The notes beneath the pieces are model-generated. The model had not been told where the DNA came from and did no database searches. It worked only from the letters and a program-made list of their open reading frames with translations. From JBKPDV01 sp046728075 (GTDB lineage Bacteria > Acidobacteriota > Thermoanaerobaculia > UBA5066 > Gp7-AA6): a stretch of 9,164 bases of DNA. The stretch lies in NCBI GenBank assembly GCA_046728075.1, contig JBKPDV010000076.1:1-9164 (forward strand), in the 5' to 3' direction. Both the position numbers and the translations under genes were made by a program. Each line of letters opens with the position of its first letter. Positions within the stretch are counted from its first letter, which is position 1. Positions 1 to 6,389 of this stretch are shown here, in pieces.

Positions 1-41
1 CAAGCTCGTCTCGTGGGCTCGGAGATGTGTATAAGAGACAG
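1..41 (+). other. Residual Nextera sequencing adapter (artefact)
   Basis: Bases 8-41 match the Illumina Nextera read-2 transposase adapter, and bases 23-41 are the 19-bp Tn5 mosaic end (AGATGTGTATAAGAGACAG). The seven bases before it (caagctc) sit where an i7 index would be and may be part of one. Genomic sequence starts at about base 42, where the reading frame of the first gene begins to make sense. This is a trimming failure, not a transposon. Open frames that start here give peptides containing MCIRDS or MYKRQ, which are familiar adapter-derived artefacts. Confidence 0.97.
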
Positions 42-784
42 CCTTCTCGGCTCTGCAGCCGCGCAGCTTCCAAGGCTCGCAGCCCGTCCTGGTCACGCGA
101 GAGCTCAAGGGGTTCGATTTCGAGGCGCCCGGCTGGCGCGATCAGGCCGAGCAGGCGCTTCGCGAGCTCTACGGCGCGGATCGAGGACCGGTCGGCCGGC
201 TCGGAGTGCGTGCGCTCGATGCCGTTCGCGAGGTCCGGAGCGCCCCGGAACTCGCGGCGCCGCCCGCCAACGGTGCGGTCTATCCGAAAAGCGCCCTGGG
301 CGAGGCCTTCCGTCAGGCCGCGCAGCTGATCCGCGCGGACCTGGGAGTTCGCTGCCTGTTTGTGGACGTGCCCGGAGAATTCGACACGCACTCAAACCAG
401 CTCGATCACAACCGGAAGGACTACGCCGAACTCGCCGGGGCGCTCGCCGCGTTCGACCGGGATCTCGGCCGCCAGATGGACCGCGTGGTCGTGCTCGTCG
501 TCACGGAATTCGGACGCACGGTCGCCGAGAGCGGCTCGGCAGGCACCGATCACGGTTCGGCGGGCGCCATGCTCGTGCTCGGGAACCCGGTTCATGGAGG
601 GCGCGTCTCGGGCCGCTGGCGGGGTCTGGCCAAGAAGGAACTTTACGAAGAGCGGGACCTGCCCGTCACGACGGATTTTCGAGACGTGTTTGCGACTGTG
701 GCACGTAAGCATCTGGGGGTCTCGGACGGTTCCTCGCTCTTCCCGGGATACGAGCCACGGGACGAGCCCGGAATTCTGCGATAG
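42..784 (+). CDS. DUF1501 family protein, C-terminal part (5' end cut by contig end)
   Basis: About 246 residues remain, read in one frame from the adapter junction (first whole codon at 44) to TAG at 782-784. Full-length DUF1501 proteins are commonly over 400 residues, so roughly the N-terminal half, including any Tat or Sec signal, is missing. The family belongs to the alkaline-phosphatase/sulfatase-like fold and is usually a predicted exported protein of unknown substrate. Recognisable family blocks are FDTHSNQ (bases about 380-400), VVTEFGRTV (about 497-523), the GTDHG segment (about 542-556) and the closing TTDFRDVFATVARKHLG block (about 668-718). The Asp/His pairs in DTH and TDHG are the likely metal ligands. 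Planctomycetes and Acidobacteria often carry these genes beside DUF1800 genes. It converges on the next gene, and nothing links it to the peptide cluster. An ATG at 206 lies inside the conserved region and is not the start. Confidence 0.9.
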
Positions 785-795
785 TCCGCGGCCTT

Positions 796-1779
796 TCAGG
801 CCTGGCGCGCTCTGCTGGCGAGCCACGCTCCCTTCAGCACGGCGTAAACGTGGTAAACGGCGAACGCGGCGCGGCGCGGAAAACCCGAGATCAGCCAGAA
901 CTTGCGCCAGAGCTCGCGCGAACGCGTGATCTTCGAAGAGGGCCGCTCCGACTCCCCGGGAAGGACCGCTCGATCGAGAAACCAGCGCGAAGGACGGGCG
1001 AGCAGGACTGCGCGCGCTCTCCGGACGGAATCCGTCTCGAACTCGGGGAACACCCGACCGGTCTGCCGCAGCGCGCCATAGAGGGCGCGCTCGGCGCGCC
1101 AGCGTGGCGCCTCCGAGACGGCCTCGGCGAGCTCCCGCGCTCCGTTGCGGCAAAGGAGCCAGAAATCGAGATATCGGACCAGGGGCACGGCGAACTGGTC
1201 GTTGGCGAGCGAAATCGCGTGATACAGGATCGCGTCGGTGTCTCCCAGGCGCTGCGCGGCGAGACCTCCCGCATCCAGCGGAGCGCGGCGGCTCCAGACG
1301 GCATCGTAGTCGACGTGATATCGGATTCGCTGGATGAAGCTGTGGTGGACCTCCAAAGTCACGTCGCCCAAATCGAACACTCGCTCGTGATAGGAGGCGA
1401 GCCGCGCGACCGGGCCTCCGGGGAAACGCCGGGGAAGCCCTTGGTCCTCCAGCCGCCGCGTGATCGCGTCGGCGCGTGCAACTGGCACCAGTACGTCGAT
1501 GTCCTGCATGGGGCGCAGCCACGTCCGCGTGTAGAGGCGGTAACGGTAATCTGCTCCCTTCAAGAAGAGGAACGGTTCGCCGCGCAGCAGTTCTCCGACG
1601 CGGGCAACGGCGAGGTCGAGAGCGGCCGCCCGGCGCGAGAAGACGCGCTGCCATGCGCGGGCCCGGCCAATCGCATCGCGAACAAGCGCCGGCAACGAGG
1701 CGTCCTCGACAAGCAGCGGCAGCAGACGTTCCTCCGCCGCGATACGCACGAGGTGGTCCGCGCCCGCCTCGTTTTTCAC
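796..1779 (-). CDS. NTP_transf_5-type nucleotidyltransferase family protein
   Basis: This is a 327-residue soluble protein resembling the uncharacterised nucleotidyltransferase family PF14907. The polymerase-beta-like core is visible: LKG at residues 73-75, RPMQDIDVL around 89-97 with the metal-binding pair D93/D95, and TLEVHHS at 141-147, where E143 is the probable third acidic ligand (family members often read DLHW here). Such proteins occur in lasso-peptide and PqqD/HprK-associated clusters, where their substrate is mostly unknown. Transfer of a nucleotide to a peptide, phosphopeptide or glycan is inference. The start chosen is GTG at 1779, with a GGAG 11 bases upstream. The frame stays open to a TAA at 1918-1920 but has no ATG, GTG or TTG there, so a longer form would need a rare start (CTG or ATT near 1845-1865). 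It is divergent from the glycosyltransferase gene; its stop lies 11 bp from the DUF1501 stop. Confidence 0.85.
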   Translation of the reverse strand: MKNEAGADHLVRIAAEERLLPLLVEDASLPALVRDAIGRARAWQRVFSRRAAALDLAVARVGELLRGEPFLFLKGADYRYRLYTRTWLRPMQDIDVLVPVARADAITRRLEDQGLPRRFPGGPVARLASYHERVFDLGDVTLEVHHSFIQRIRYHVDYDAVWSRRAPLDAGGLAAQRLGDTDAILYHAISLANDQFAVPLVRYLDFWLLCRNGARELAEAVSEAPRWRAERALYGALRQTGRVFPEFETDSVRRARAVLLARPSRWFLDRAVLPGESERPSSKITRSRELWRKFWLISGFPRRAAFAVYHVYAVLKGAWLASRARQA

Positions 1780-1919
1780 AGGCCAGCGGTCTCCGGCGCA
1801 GAAGCGGGAGAGCGAAGGCCAGAGGGAACCGGGCAGCGCAGAATCCAGAATGCTCCTATCGTACAGTCGCGGCCCGCCGGATGGGCGACGCGGGAGTTCT
1901 ACTGGTATCTTTTTCCTTT

Positions 1920-3380
1920 ATGAAAAAGGCCGGCGCCCTGCCGCCCATCGCGATCCTGCTCGGCGTGTTTGCGCTCTCGCGCCTGCTCTACACGACCCAA
2001 AGCGCCGGCGTCGGCGGCCTGTCGGCCTCGGGCGGGATCGCGGGGCAGGCCCGGGCGGCGCTGTCGGGGGCCAAGCTCGAGGTCGGAACGCTCGAGCGCG
2101 GCATGCCTCTGCTCGACGAGCGACTCCTCCGGGAGGACCTCTGGCGGAGTCTCTATTACCTCCATTCGCAGCCACCCCTTTTCAATCTCTTCGTGGCAGG
2201 GATGTTGCGCTCGCCCGACTTCCCCCGCGTCTACCAGTACGCCAACTGGACCTTCGGGGCGGCGCTGTACGTGGGCACTTACGCGCTCATGCGAAGGCTC
2301 GGCGCCGCGACCGCGCCGGCCCTGCTGCTGACGATCGCTTTTCTCCTGACGCCCAACGCGCTCTGGATGGAGAGCGCCATCTACTACGGAGTGCCAATCG
2401 CGCTCCTGCTCGTTCTGGCGGCCGTGTGCTTCGAACGAGCAGCCTCGAGTGGATCGCTCGTCTGGTTCGCCGGCCTTTGTCTCGTTCTTGCGATTCTTCC
2501 GCTGACGCGCGCGTTCTTCACGCTCGGATGGTGCGTTCTGGCCGCCGGCTTTTCGGTCCTCGTCCTGCTGCGCGCCGGTCCGCGCGCCGCTCCCGCGCCC
2601 GTGCGGCGCCGGAGAATCCTTCTGCTCGCCGCCGCTCCGGTTCTTCTCGTCCTCGGTTTTCAGCTCAAGCAGTTTCTGCTCTTTCGGCAATTCGCGGGTT
2701 CGAGCTGGCTCGGCTGCAACCTCGCGGCAATGACCGCCGGAATGCGGGAGGCCAAGCAAAGAGAGCTCGAGCGGGGTCGTGTCTCTCCACTCGTCAACGT
2801 CTACCGCAACTCTTCCGTGGAGGTCTATCGCCCTTACTTTCCCGTCGCCCTGACGAAGGTCGCTGCGCTGGACGAACCGCGCAAGTCCGGCGGCGAGCCG
2901 AATTTCAACAACGCCGTCTACTTGCCGGTCGGCCGGCAGTACTTGAAGGACACTCTTTACCTCATCTCCCGATACCCTCATCTCTATCTTGCAAACGTTG
3001 TGAATTCCGCCTACATCTTCTGCGGGTATCAGATCGGGATCTACTTCGATCATCCCGAGCAATTCTTTGCGCGATGGAAATGGTACGAAATCGCCGCTCC
3101 GTTTCTCGGTTTTCCGCTGATCGCCTGGGGGGTCTGGTACGGCATCCACCGCTGGAGACGAGGCGACGCCACCAGAGATCCTCGGCTGGCGACGATCGTG
3201 TTTCTCACCGGCAACGTGATCTACGTCGCGCTCGTGGCCTGCCTCGTCGAGAAGAGCGAGGGGCCGCTCTACCGTTTTCAGGTGGACGCCTTCCTCTGGA
3301 CTTTGCTCGCGCTCGCCATCACCGACCGGCTTTCCCGCGGGCGCAGACAGCCGGCGGCAGCTTCCGATGTGCGGGATTAG
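1920..3380 (+). CDS. Polytopic membrane glycosyltransferase, GT-C fold (GT39/PMT_2-like)
   Basis: A 486-residue inner-membrane protein with about ten hydrophobic segments: near 8-24, 106-124, 131-149, 152-171, 180-196, 198-217, 232-249, 388-407, 422-442 and 455-468. The first extra-membrane loop holds acidic residues (DERLLRED, 66-73) followed by HSQPPLFN (82-89), the arrangement seen in the GT39/PMT_2 and ArnT-like superfamily, which transfers sugars from polyprenyl phosphates on the outer face of the membrane. The C-terminal part has the NN.VYLPVGRQYLKD and E.PLYRFQVD blocks typical of these proteins. The acceptor is unknown: it could be the cluster's peptide product, a protein or a cell-surface glycan. 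ATG 1920 is preferred because it gives a short basic N-terminus before the first membrane segment. An in-frame ATG at 1881 would add 13 residues; neither has a clear ribosome binding site. The 3' end overlaps asnB by 14 bp, suggesting coupled translation. Confidence 0.8.
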   Translation: MKKAGALPPIAILLGVFALSRLLYTTQSAGVGGLSASGGIAGQARAALSGAKLEVGTLERGMPLLDERLLREDLWRSLYYLHSQPPLFNLFVAGMLRSPDFPRVYQYANWTFGAALYVGTYALMRRLGAATAPALLLTIAFLLTPNALWMESAIYYGVPIALLLVLAAVCFERAASSGSLVWFAGLCLVLAILPLTRAFFTLGWCVLAAGFSVLVLLRAGPRAAPAPVRRRRILLLAAAPVLLVLGFQLKQFLLFRQFAGSSWLGCNLAAMTAGMREAKQRELERGRVSPLVNVYRNSSVEVYRPYFPVALTKVAALDEPRKSGGEPNFNNAVYLPVGRQYLKDTLYLISRYPHLYLANVVNSAYIFCGYQIGIYFDHPEQFFARWKWYEIAAPFLGFPLIAWGVWYGIHRWRRGDATRDPRLATIVFLTGNVIYVALVACLVEKSEGPLYRFQVDAFLWTLLALAITDRLSRGRRQPAAASDVRD

Positions 3381-5283
3381 CGTTCTCTTCGATTCGGACG
3401 CGTCGCCGGAAGGGGTCAGACGGCTTCTCTCGATGCACGGCCCGATTCGCCACCGCGGCCCGGACGGCGAGGGCTTCCTCTTTGTCTCGCCGGACGGCGT
3501 CCTTCATCGAAGCGGCGATGCGGCCCTCCTCCCGACGGCGTTCCATCCTCTCATTGGCCTGGCGTTTCGACGCCTGAAGATTTTGGATCTCTCCGAAGCG
3601 GCATCTCAGCCCATGAGCTCGCCCGACGGGTCTTGTTGGATCGTCTTCAACGGCGAGATCTACAACTTCAGGCAATTACGGGAGGAGCTGTCCGGAAAAG
3701 GACGCCGGTTTCGGACCTCCGGCGACACCGAGGTGCTTCTGGCCGCGTACGAAGAATGGGGAACCGACTGTTTCGCCCGGCTCGACGGAATGTGGTCCGT
3801 GGTGCTTCTGGATCTCAAGCGCCGGCGGCTCGTGGGCTCGCGGGACCGGTTCGGGATCAAGCCGCTCTACTGGAGCCTTCGCAAGTCGTCTCTGCTGCTC
3901 TCCTCGGAGATCAAGCAGATCCTGGCGGCCGTCGGCGAGCCGCCGCGCGCGAATGTTGCGATGGTGGAGAACTATCTTCGGGGGCGGCGGGCCCCCGTTC
4001 TCGAGGACACGTTCTTCGAGGAGGTCCAGGGCGTTCCGCCGGCCACCTGGTTCGAGATCCCCCTCGACGGGGCGCCGTCACCTCCGCGGTTTCAAAAGTA
4101 CTGGGATCTTGCCGCCGCGTGCCGAGCCCGCTCGCCATTGACCTATGGAGGTGCGCTCGAGGAGTTTCACTCGATTCTTTCTTCCGCCGTGGAGTCTCAT
4201 CGAGTGGCGGATGTCACCGTGGGAAGCCTGCTCTCGGGAGGGCTCGATTCCGCGGTGCTCACGAGCCTCCTTTCGGACTCGACCCGACCGGAAGGACGCG
4301 AATCGCCCAGCTTCTCCTTCGGATTTCGCGAGGCCGCGCCGCGATTTTGCGAGCTCTCGTACGTCGATGCGATGGTCCGGGAGAAGAAATTACTCAACTT
4401 CGAGACGACCTTCGACAGCCGCTGGGTATCCACTCACACCGCATCGGTGATCCGGTCTCTCGAAGAGCCGCCGCTCGGAATGCCGGCGCTCGCGCAATAC
4501 CGCATCTTCGAGCTTTGCCGGAAGAAGGATTGCACCGTCGTCCTCGACGGGGAAGGGGCGGACGAGGTTCTGGCAGGATATCCCTATCACCAGAGAATGC
4601 TCTTGGCCGACCGCCTGCGAAGAGGGCGTCTGGCCGACTTCTCTCGAGAGCTCATGGCGATCGCTCACCGGGAGGCACGCGGCGCGGCCGCGGTGTTGGC
4701 CGATTACTTCCTCGCGCCGATCGCTCGCCGGAGAGGCCGGCGCGATGGCTGGCTCCCCCCCCGCTCGGCCCCTCGGCGCGATCCGATGGCGCAGGTCGAT
4801 TCGAGCCCCGATCCCTCGCTCGTCAACCGCCGGCTCTTTTTCGATCTGCGCTGGGGCAACGCGAAACTGGTGCTCTCCTACACCGACAAAACCTCAATGG
4901 CCCACTCAATCGAGGCGCGCGTGCCCTATTTCGATCGGCGTCTGGTCGAGTTCGCGTTTTCCCTTCCCGACGAGTTCAAGGTCGGAAACGGAGACCGCAA
5001 GAGAATCCTGCGAGACGTCGCGCGCGAGCGCATTCCGAGTGAGATCACAGAACGCGCTGACCGGATGGGATTCGGCACCCCGGACGGCTGGCTTCTGCGG
5101 GGAGAGATGTGGCCTTCGGTCAAGGACGCGGTGCTCGATCGCCGGTGCCTCGGGAACGGATGGGTCGAGCCGGCCGCGGCCCGCCGGTTCGTCGAGGACT
5201 TCGAGCGGGGGTCTCACGACGACGCGCGCTCGATCTGGCGGCTGTTCGCGCTGGCCGTCTGGCGTGAAGAATTTCGCGTTTGA
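3367..5283 (+). CDS. asnB: Asparagine synthetase (glutamine-hydrolysing), AsnB type
   Basis: A 638-residue two-domain enzyme that hydrolyses glutamine and uses ATP to make an amide from a carboxylate. The N-terminal Ntn amidotransferase domain (about 1-210) is complete: catalytic Cys2 after Met1, RHRGPDG at 28-34, FNGEIYN at 94-100, SGDTEV at 118-123 and SRDRFGIKPLYW at 158-169. The synthetase domain has the PP-loop SGGLDS (290-295), LDGEGADEV (393-401) and DKTSM...S.EARVP..D (507-523), so both halves look active. ATG 3367 is fixed by the need for Cys2. The gene lies inside the 3' end of the glycosyltransferase gene, and the decarboxylase gene follows after 37 bp. In this setting the substrate could be a peptide side chain or C-terminus, or a sugar acid as in exopolysaccharide clusters, rather than free aspartate. 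Lasso cyclases share the synthetase fold. A run of eight C at 4755-4762 does not break the frame. Confidence 0.93.
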   Translation: MCGISVLFDSDASPEGVRRLLSMHGPIRHRGPDGEGFLFVSPDGVLHRSGDAALLPTAFHPLIGLAFRRLKILDLSEAASQPMSSPDGSCWIVFNGEIYNFRQLREELSGKGRRFRTSGDTEVLLAAYEEWGTDCFARLDGMWSVVLLDLKRRRLVGSRDRFGIKPLYWSLRKSSLLLSSEIKQILAAVGEPPRANVAMVENYLRGRRAPVLEDTFFEEVQGVPPATWFEIPLDGAPSPPRFQKYWDLAAACRARSPLTYGGALEEFHSILSSAVESHRVADVTVGSLLSGGLDSAVLTSLLSDSTRPEGRESPSFSFGFREAAPRFCELSYVDAMVREKKLLNFETTFDSRWVSTHTASVIRSLEEPPLGMPALAQYRIFELCRKKDCTVVLDGEGADEVLAGYPYHQRMLLADRLRRGRLADFSRELMAIAHREARGAAAVLADYFLAPIARRRGRRDGWLPPRSAPRRDPMAQVDSSPDPSLVNRRLFFDLRWGNAKLVLSYTDKTSMAHSIEARVPYFDRRLVEFAFSLPDEFKVGNGDRKRILRDVARERIPSEITERADRMGFGTPDGWLLRGEMWPSVKDAVLDRRCLGNGWVEPAAARRFVEDFERGSHDDARSIWRLFALAVWREEFRV

Positions 5284-5308
5284 CGACATAATGCCGGTGA
5301 CTCCAGAA

Positions 5309-5318
5309 GAAGGGGAGG
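5309..5318 (+). promoter_or_regulatory. Ribosome binding site for the flavoprotein gene; decides the start
   Basis: A purine-rich AAGGGGAGG-type stretch ends two bases before ATG 5321, and its AAGGGG part lies about five bases away. The upstream in-frame ATG at 5291 has no such site, so 5321 is taken as the start. Confidence 0.6.
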
Positions 5319-5320
5319 CA

Positions 5321-5947
5321 ATGACGGAATCGACTCCGCGACGAGCCCGGCGAATCCTTCTCTGCGCCAGCGGGGGTTACCAGTCCTATGCGCTGCCCGG
5401 CTTCATCCTCTCGCTCCTGCGCCACTGCGCCGATGACGTGCGAGTCGTCCTGTCGCGGGCGGCGAGCCGGCTTGTCTCTCGCTATGCCGTCGAAGTCGCG
5501 AGCCGGCATCCGGTGTTTGTGGAGATGGAGGACACGGGAGAGGAGATCTACGTTCCCCACATCGAGCTGTCACGGTCCTGCGAGCTGATCCTGGTCTATC
5601 CCGCGACGATCAACATCCTCGGAAAAGTCGCCCAGGGGATCGCCGACGAGCTGATTTCAGCGCTCGTGCTTGCCAGCCCAGCTCCGGTCTTCTTCCTCCC
5701 CGTCACGAACCCGGCCATGTGGTGGCATCCCGCCGTGCAACGAAACGTCGAGAGGCTCCAACAGGACGGTTACGCGGTGCTTGCCCCGCTTCCCAATATC
5801 GAGGTCGCAACGCGCGAAGGACTGGCGGAAGTTTCCGAGCCTTTCCCCTTTCCCACGCTGTTGGCGCAGATGTCCTCGGTGCTCGCGGGCCACTCGGCCG
5901 CCGGCGCAGTCCAGCGCCGGGCCCCCGAGACGACGGGGAAGACCTAG
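5321..5947 (+). CDS. HFCD-family flavoprotein, EpiD/MibD-like cysteine decarboxylase
   Basis: A 208-residue cytoplasmic flavoprotein (PF02441). Family motifs appear in order: the N-terminal FMN loop CASGGYQSYALPG (15-27), active-site His80 in VPHIEL, PATIN at 94-98 (the PASANT motif), GKVAQGIADEL at 101-111, and P-V-T-N-P-A-M-W at 127-134, matching PxMNxxMW with the catalytic Asn130 kept and Met replaced by Thr129. Known members oxidatively decarboxylate a C-terminal Cys of a RiPP precursor to a thioenol (EpiD, MibD) or decarboxylate phosphopantothenoylcysteine (CoaC). CoaC is normally fused to CoaB, and this gene sits in a putative peptide cluster 442 bp upstream of a small gene ending in a Cys codon, so a peptide decarboxylase is preferred. 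The tail beyond about 185 is low-complexity and longer than EpiD. Family assignment is firm; the peptide substrate is inferred. Confidence 0.85.
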   Translation: MTESTPRRARRILLCASGGYQSYALPGFILSLLRHCADDVRVVLSRAASRLVSRYAVEVASRHPVFVEMEDTGEEIYVPHIELSRSCELILVYPATINILGKVAQGIADELISALVLASPAPVFFLPVTNPAMWWHPAVQRNVERLQQDGYAVLAPLPNIEVATREGLAEVSEPFPFPTLLAQMSSVLAGHSAAGAVQRRAPETTGKT

Positions 5948-6013
5948 CCTCACTGGAGGAAGCCCAGCCTCCCAAAAAGTGACGAAATAGGTGGCGTCCG
6001 GCCCTGCGGCAGC

Positions 6014-6022
6014 TGCTAGAAT
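6014..6022 (+). promoter_or_regulatory. Possible extended -10 promoter for the pqqD-precursor operon
   Basis: The stretch TGCTAGAAT contains TGn directly before TAGAAT, one mismatch from TATAAT. It lies in the 101-bp gap between the flavoprotein stop and the PqqD-like start and would start a transcript near 6029, just upstream of the Shine-Dalgarno sequence. No good -35 box is present at 17 bp (bases 5994-5999 read gcgtcc), as allowed for extended -10 promoters. No terminator with a T-run is visible in the gap, so read-through from asnB and the flavoprotein gene is also possible. Confidence 0.35.
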
Positions 6023-6034
6023 CCGCGGCAACAA

Positions 6035-6046
6035 GGAAGGAGGAGG
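6035..6046 (+). promoter_or_regulatory. Strong Shine-Dalgarno supporting a TTG start for the PqqD-like gene
   Basis: The stretch GGAAGGAGGAGG includes AAGGAGG at 6037-6043, five bases before TTG 6049. No ATG lies nearby in frame. The next alternative, GTG at 6058, would be 11 or more bases from the site, so TTG is preferred. Confidence 0.7.
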
Positions 6047-6048
6047 AA

Positions 6049-6345
6049 TTGTCCGCAGTGGAATCGCGTGTTTTGCGGCGGAATCCCAAGATCGAAGAAG
6101 CGCCGCTCGAAAAGGAGCTGATGCTGTTCGACCCGGACACCTCCCGCTTTTTCGTCCTCAATCGAACGATGGCATCGATCTGGCATGGCTGCGACGGAAC
6201 CCTCACCCCAGCCGGAATCGTGGAACGCCTGACGCGGGAGTTCGATGGGGTCGACCCGGCGGCGGCCGAGGCGGACGTCCGCCAGGCACTGGAAGATTTG
6301 ATATTGAAGGGACTTTTGGTTGATTCGGGACGAGAATCCGTTTAA
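6049..6345 (+). CDS. Stand-alone PqqD-like peptide chaperone (RiPP recognition element)
   Basis: A 98-residue protein of the PqqD family (PF05402). PqqD-type domains bind the leader of a RiPP precursor through a winged-helix edge strand and pass it to tailoring enzymes. The family pattern is clear: charged N-terminal strands, MLFDPDTSRFFVLNRTMASIW at about 25-45 (strand, turn, then Leu-Asn), CDGTLTPAGIVERL at 48-61, and the closing helix EADVRQALEDLILKGLL at 74-90. It is small and unfused, as in PQQ and many lasso or kinase-associated clusters. The presumed ligand gene begins 44 bp downstream and encodes a YxxPxI motif. The start is TTG with a strong Shine-Dalgarno. It is not the PqqD of PQQ biosynthesis, since no pqqA, pqqC or pqqE accompanies it. 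Confidence 0.88.
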   Translation: MSAVESRVLRRNPKIEEAPLEKELMLFDPDTSRFFVLNRTMASIWHGCDGTLTPAGIVERLTREFDGVDPAAAEADVRQALEDLILKGLLVDSGRESV

Positions 6346-6378
6346 GCTCCACCCATTAAGGAAGCCTGGTTCGAGTAG

Positions 6379-6385
6379 AAGGAGG
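6379..6385 (+). promoter_or_regulatory. Shine-Dalgarno of the precursor peptide gene
   Basis: A perfect AAGGAGG ends four bases before ATG 6390, and the linker AAGG is also purine-rich. This is the best ribosome binding site in the window and fits a product needed in large amounts. It favours ATG 6390 over the in-frame ATG 6414. Confidence 0.75.
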
Positions 6386-6389
6386 AAGG

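Noticed and set aside
1..41. Tn5 mosaic end as evidence of a natural transposon
   Set aside because: It is joined to the full Nextera adapter sequence and lies at the contig end with no transposase; it is a library artefact.
13..708. Long plus-strand open frames beginning in the first 30 bases (peptides with MCIRDS or MYKRQ)
   Set aside because: They start inside the adapter and run out of frame with the DUF1501 coding sequence; their Arg/Ala/Pro/Gly-rich composition is typical of shadow frames in GC-rich DNA.
790..802. Small hairpin GGCCT-TTC-AGGCC between the convergent stops as a bidirectional terminator
   Set aside because: Only a 5-bp stem with no T-run on either strand; too weak to annotate.
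392..1654. 420-residue minus-strand open frame
   Set aside because: It overlaps two genes with clear family motifs and has shadow-frame composition; no recognisable domain.
1899..3149. 416-residue minus-strand open frame opposite the glycosyltransferase
   Set aside because: The plus strand encodes a coherent polytopic membrane protein here; the minus product is a low-complexity Arg/Glu/Gly-rich shadow.
3979..3997. CGGGGGC/GCCCCCG inverted repeat
   Set aside because: It is inside the conserved asnB coding sequence and is easily explained by GC-rich codons.
5954..5973. GGAGG/CCTCC pairing after the flavoprotein gene as a terminator
   Set aside because: The stem is short, competes with another weak fold, and is followed by A residues rather than a T-run.
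6049..6345. PqqD of pyrroloquinoline quinone biosynthesis
   Set aside because: No pqqA, pqqB, pqqC or pqqE is nearby, and the following peptide lacks the Glu and Tyr pair required of PqqA.
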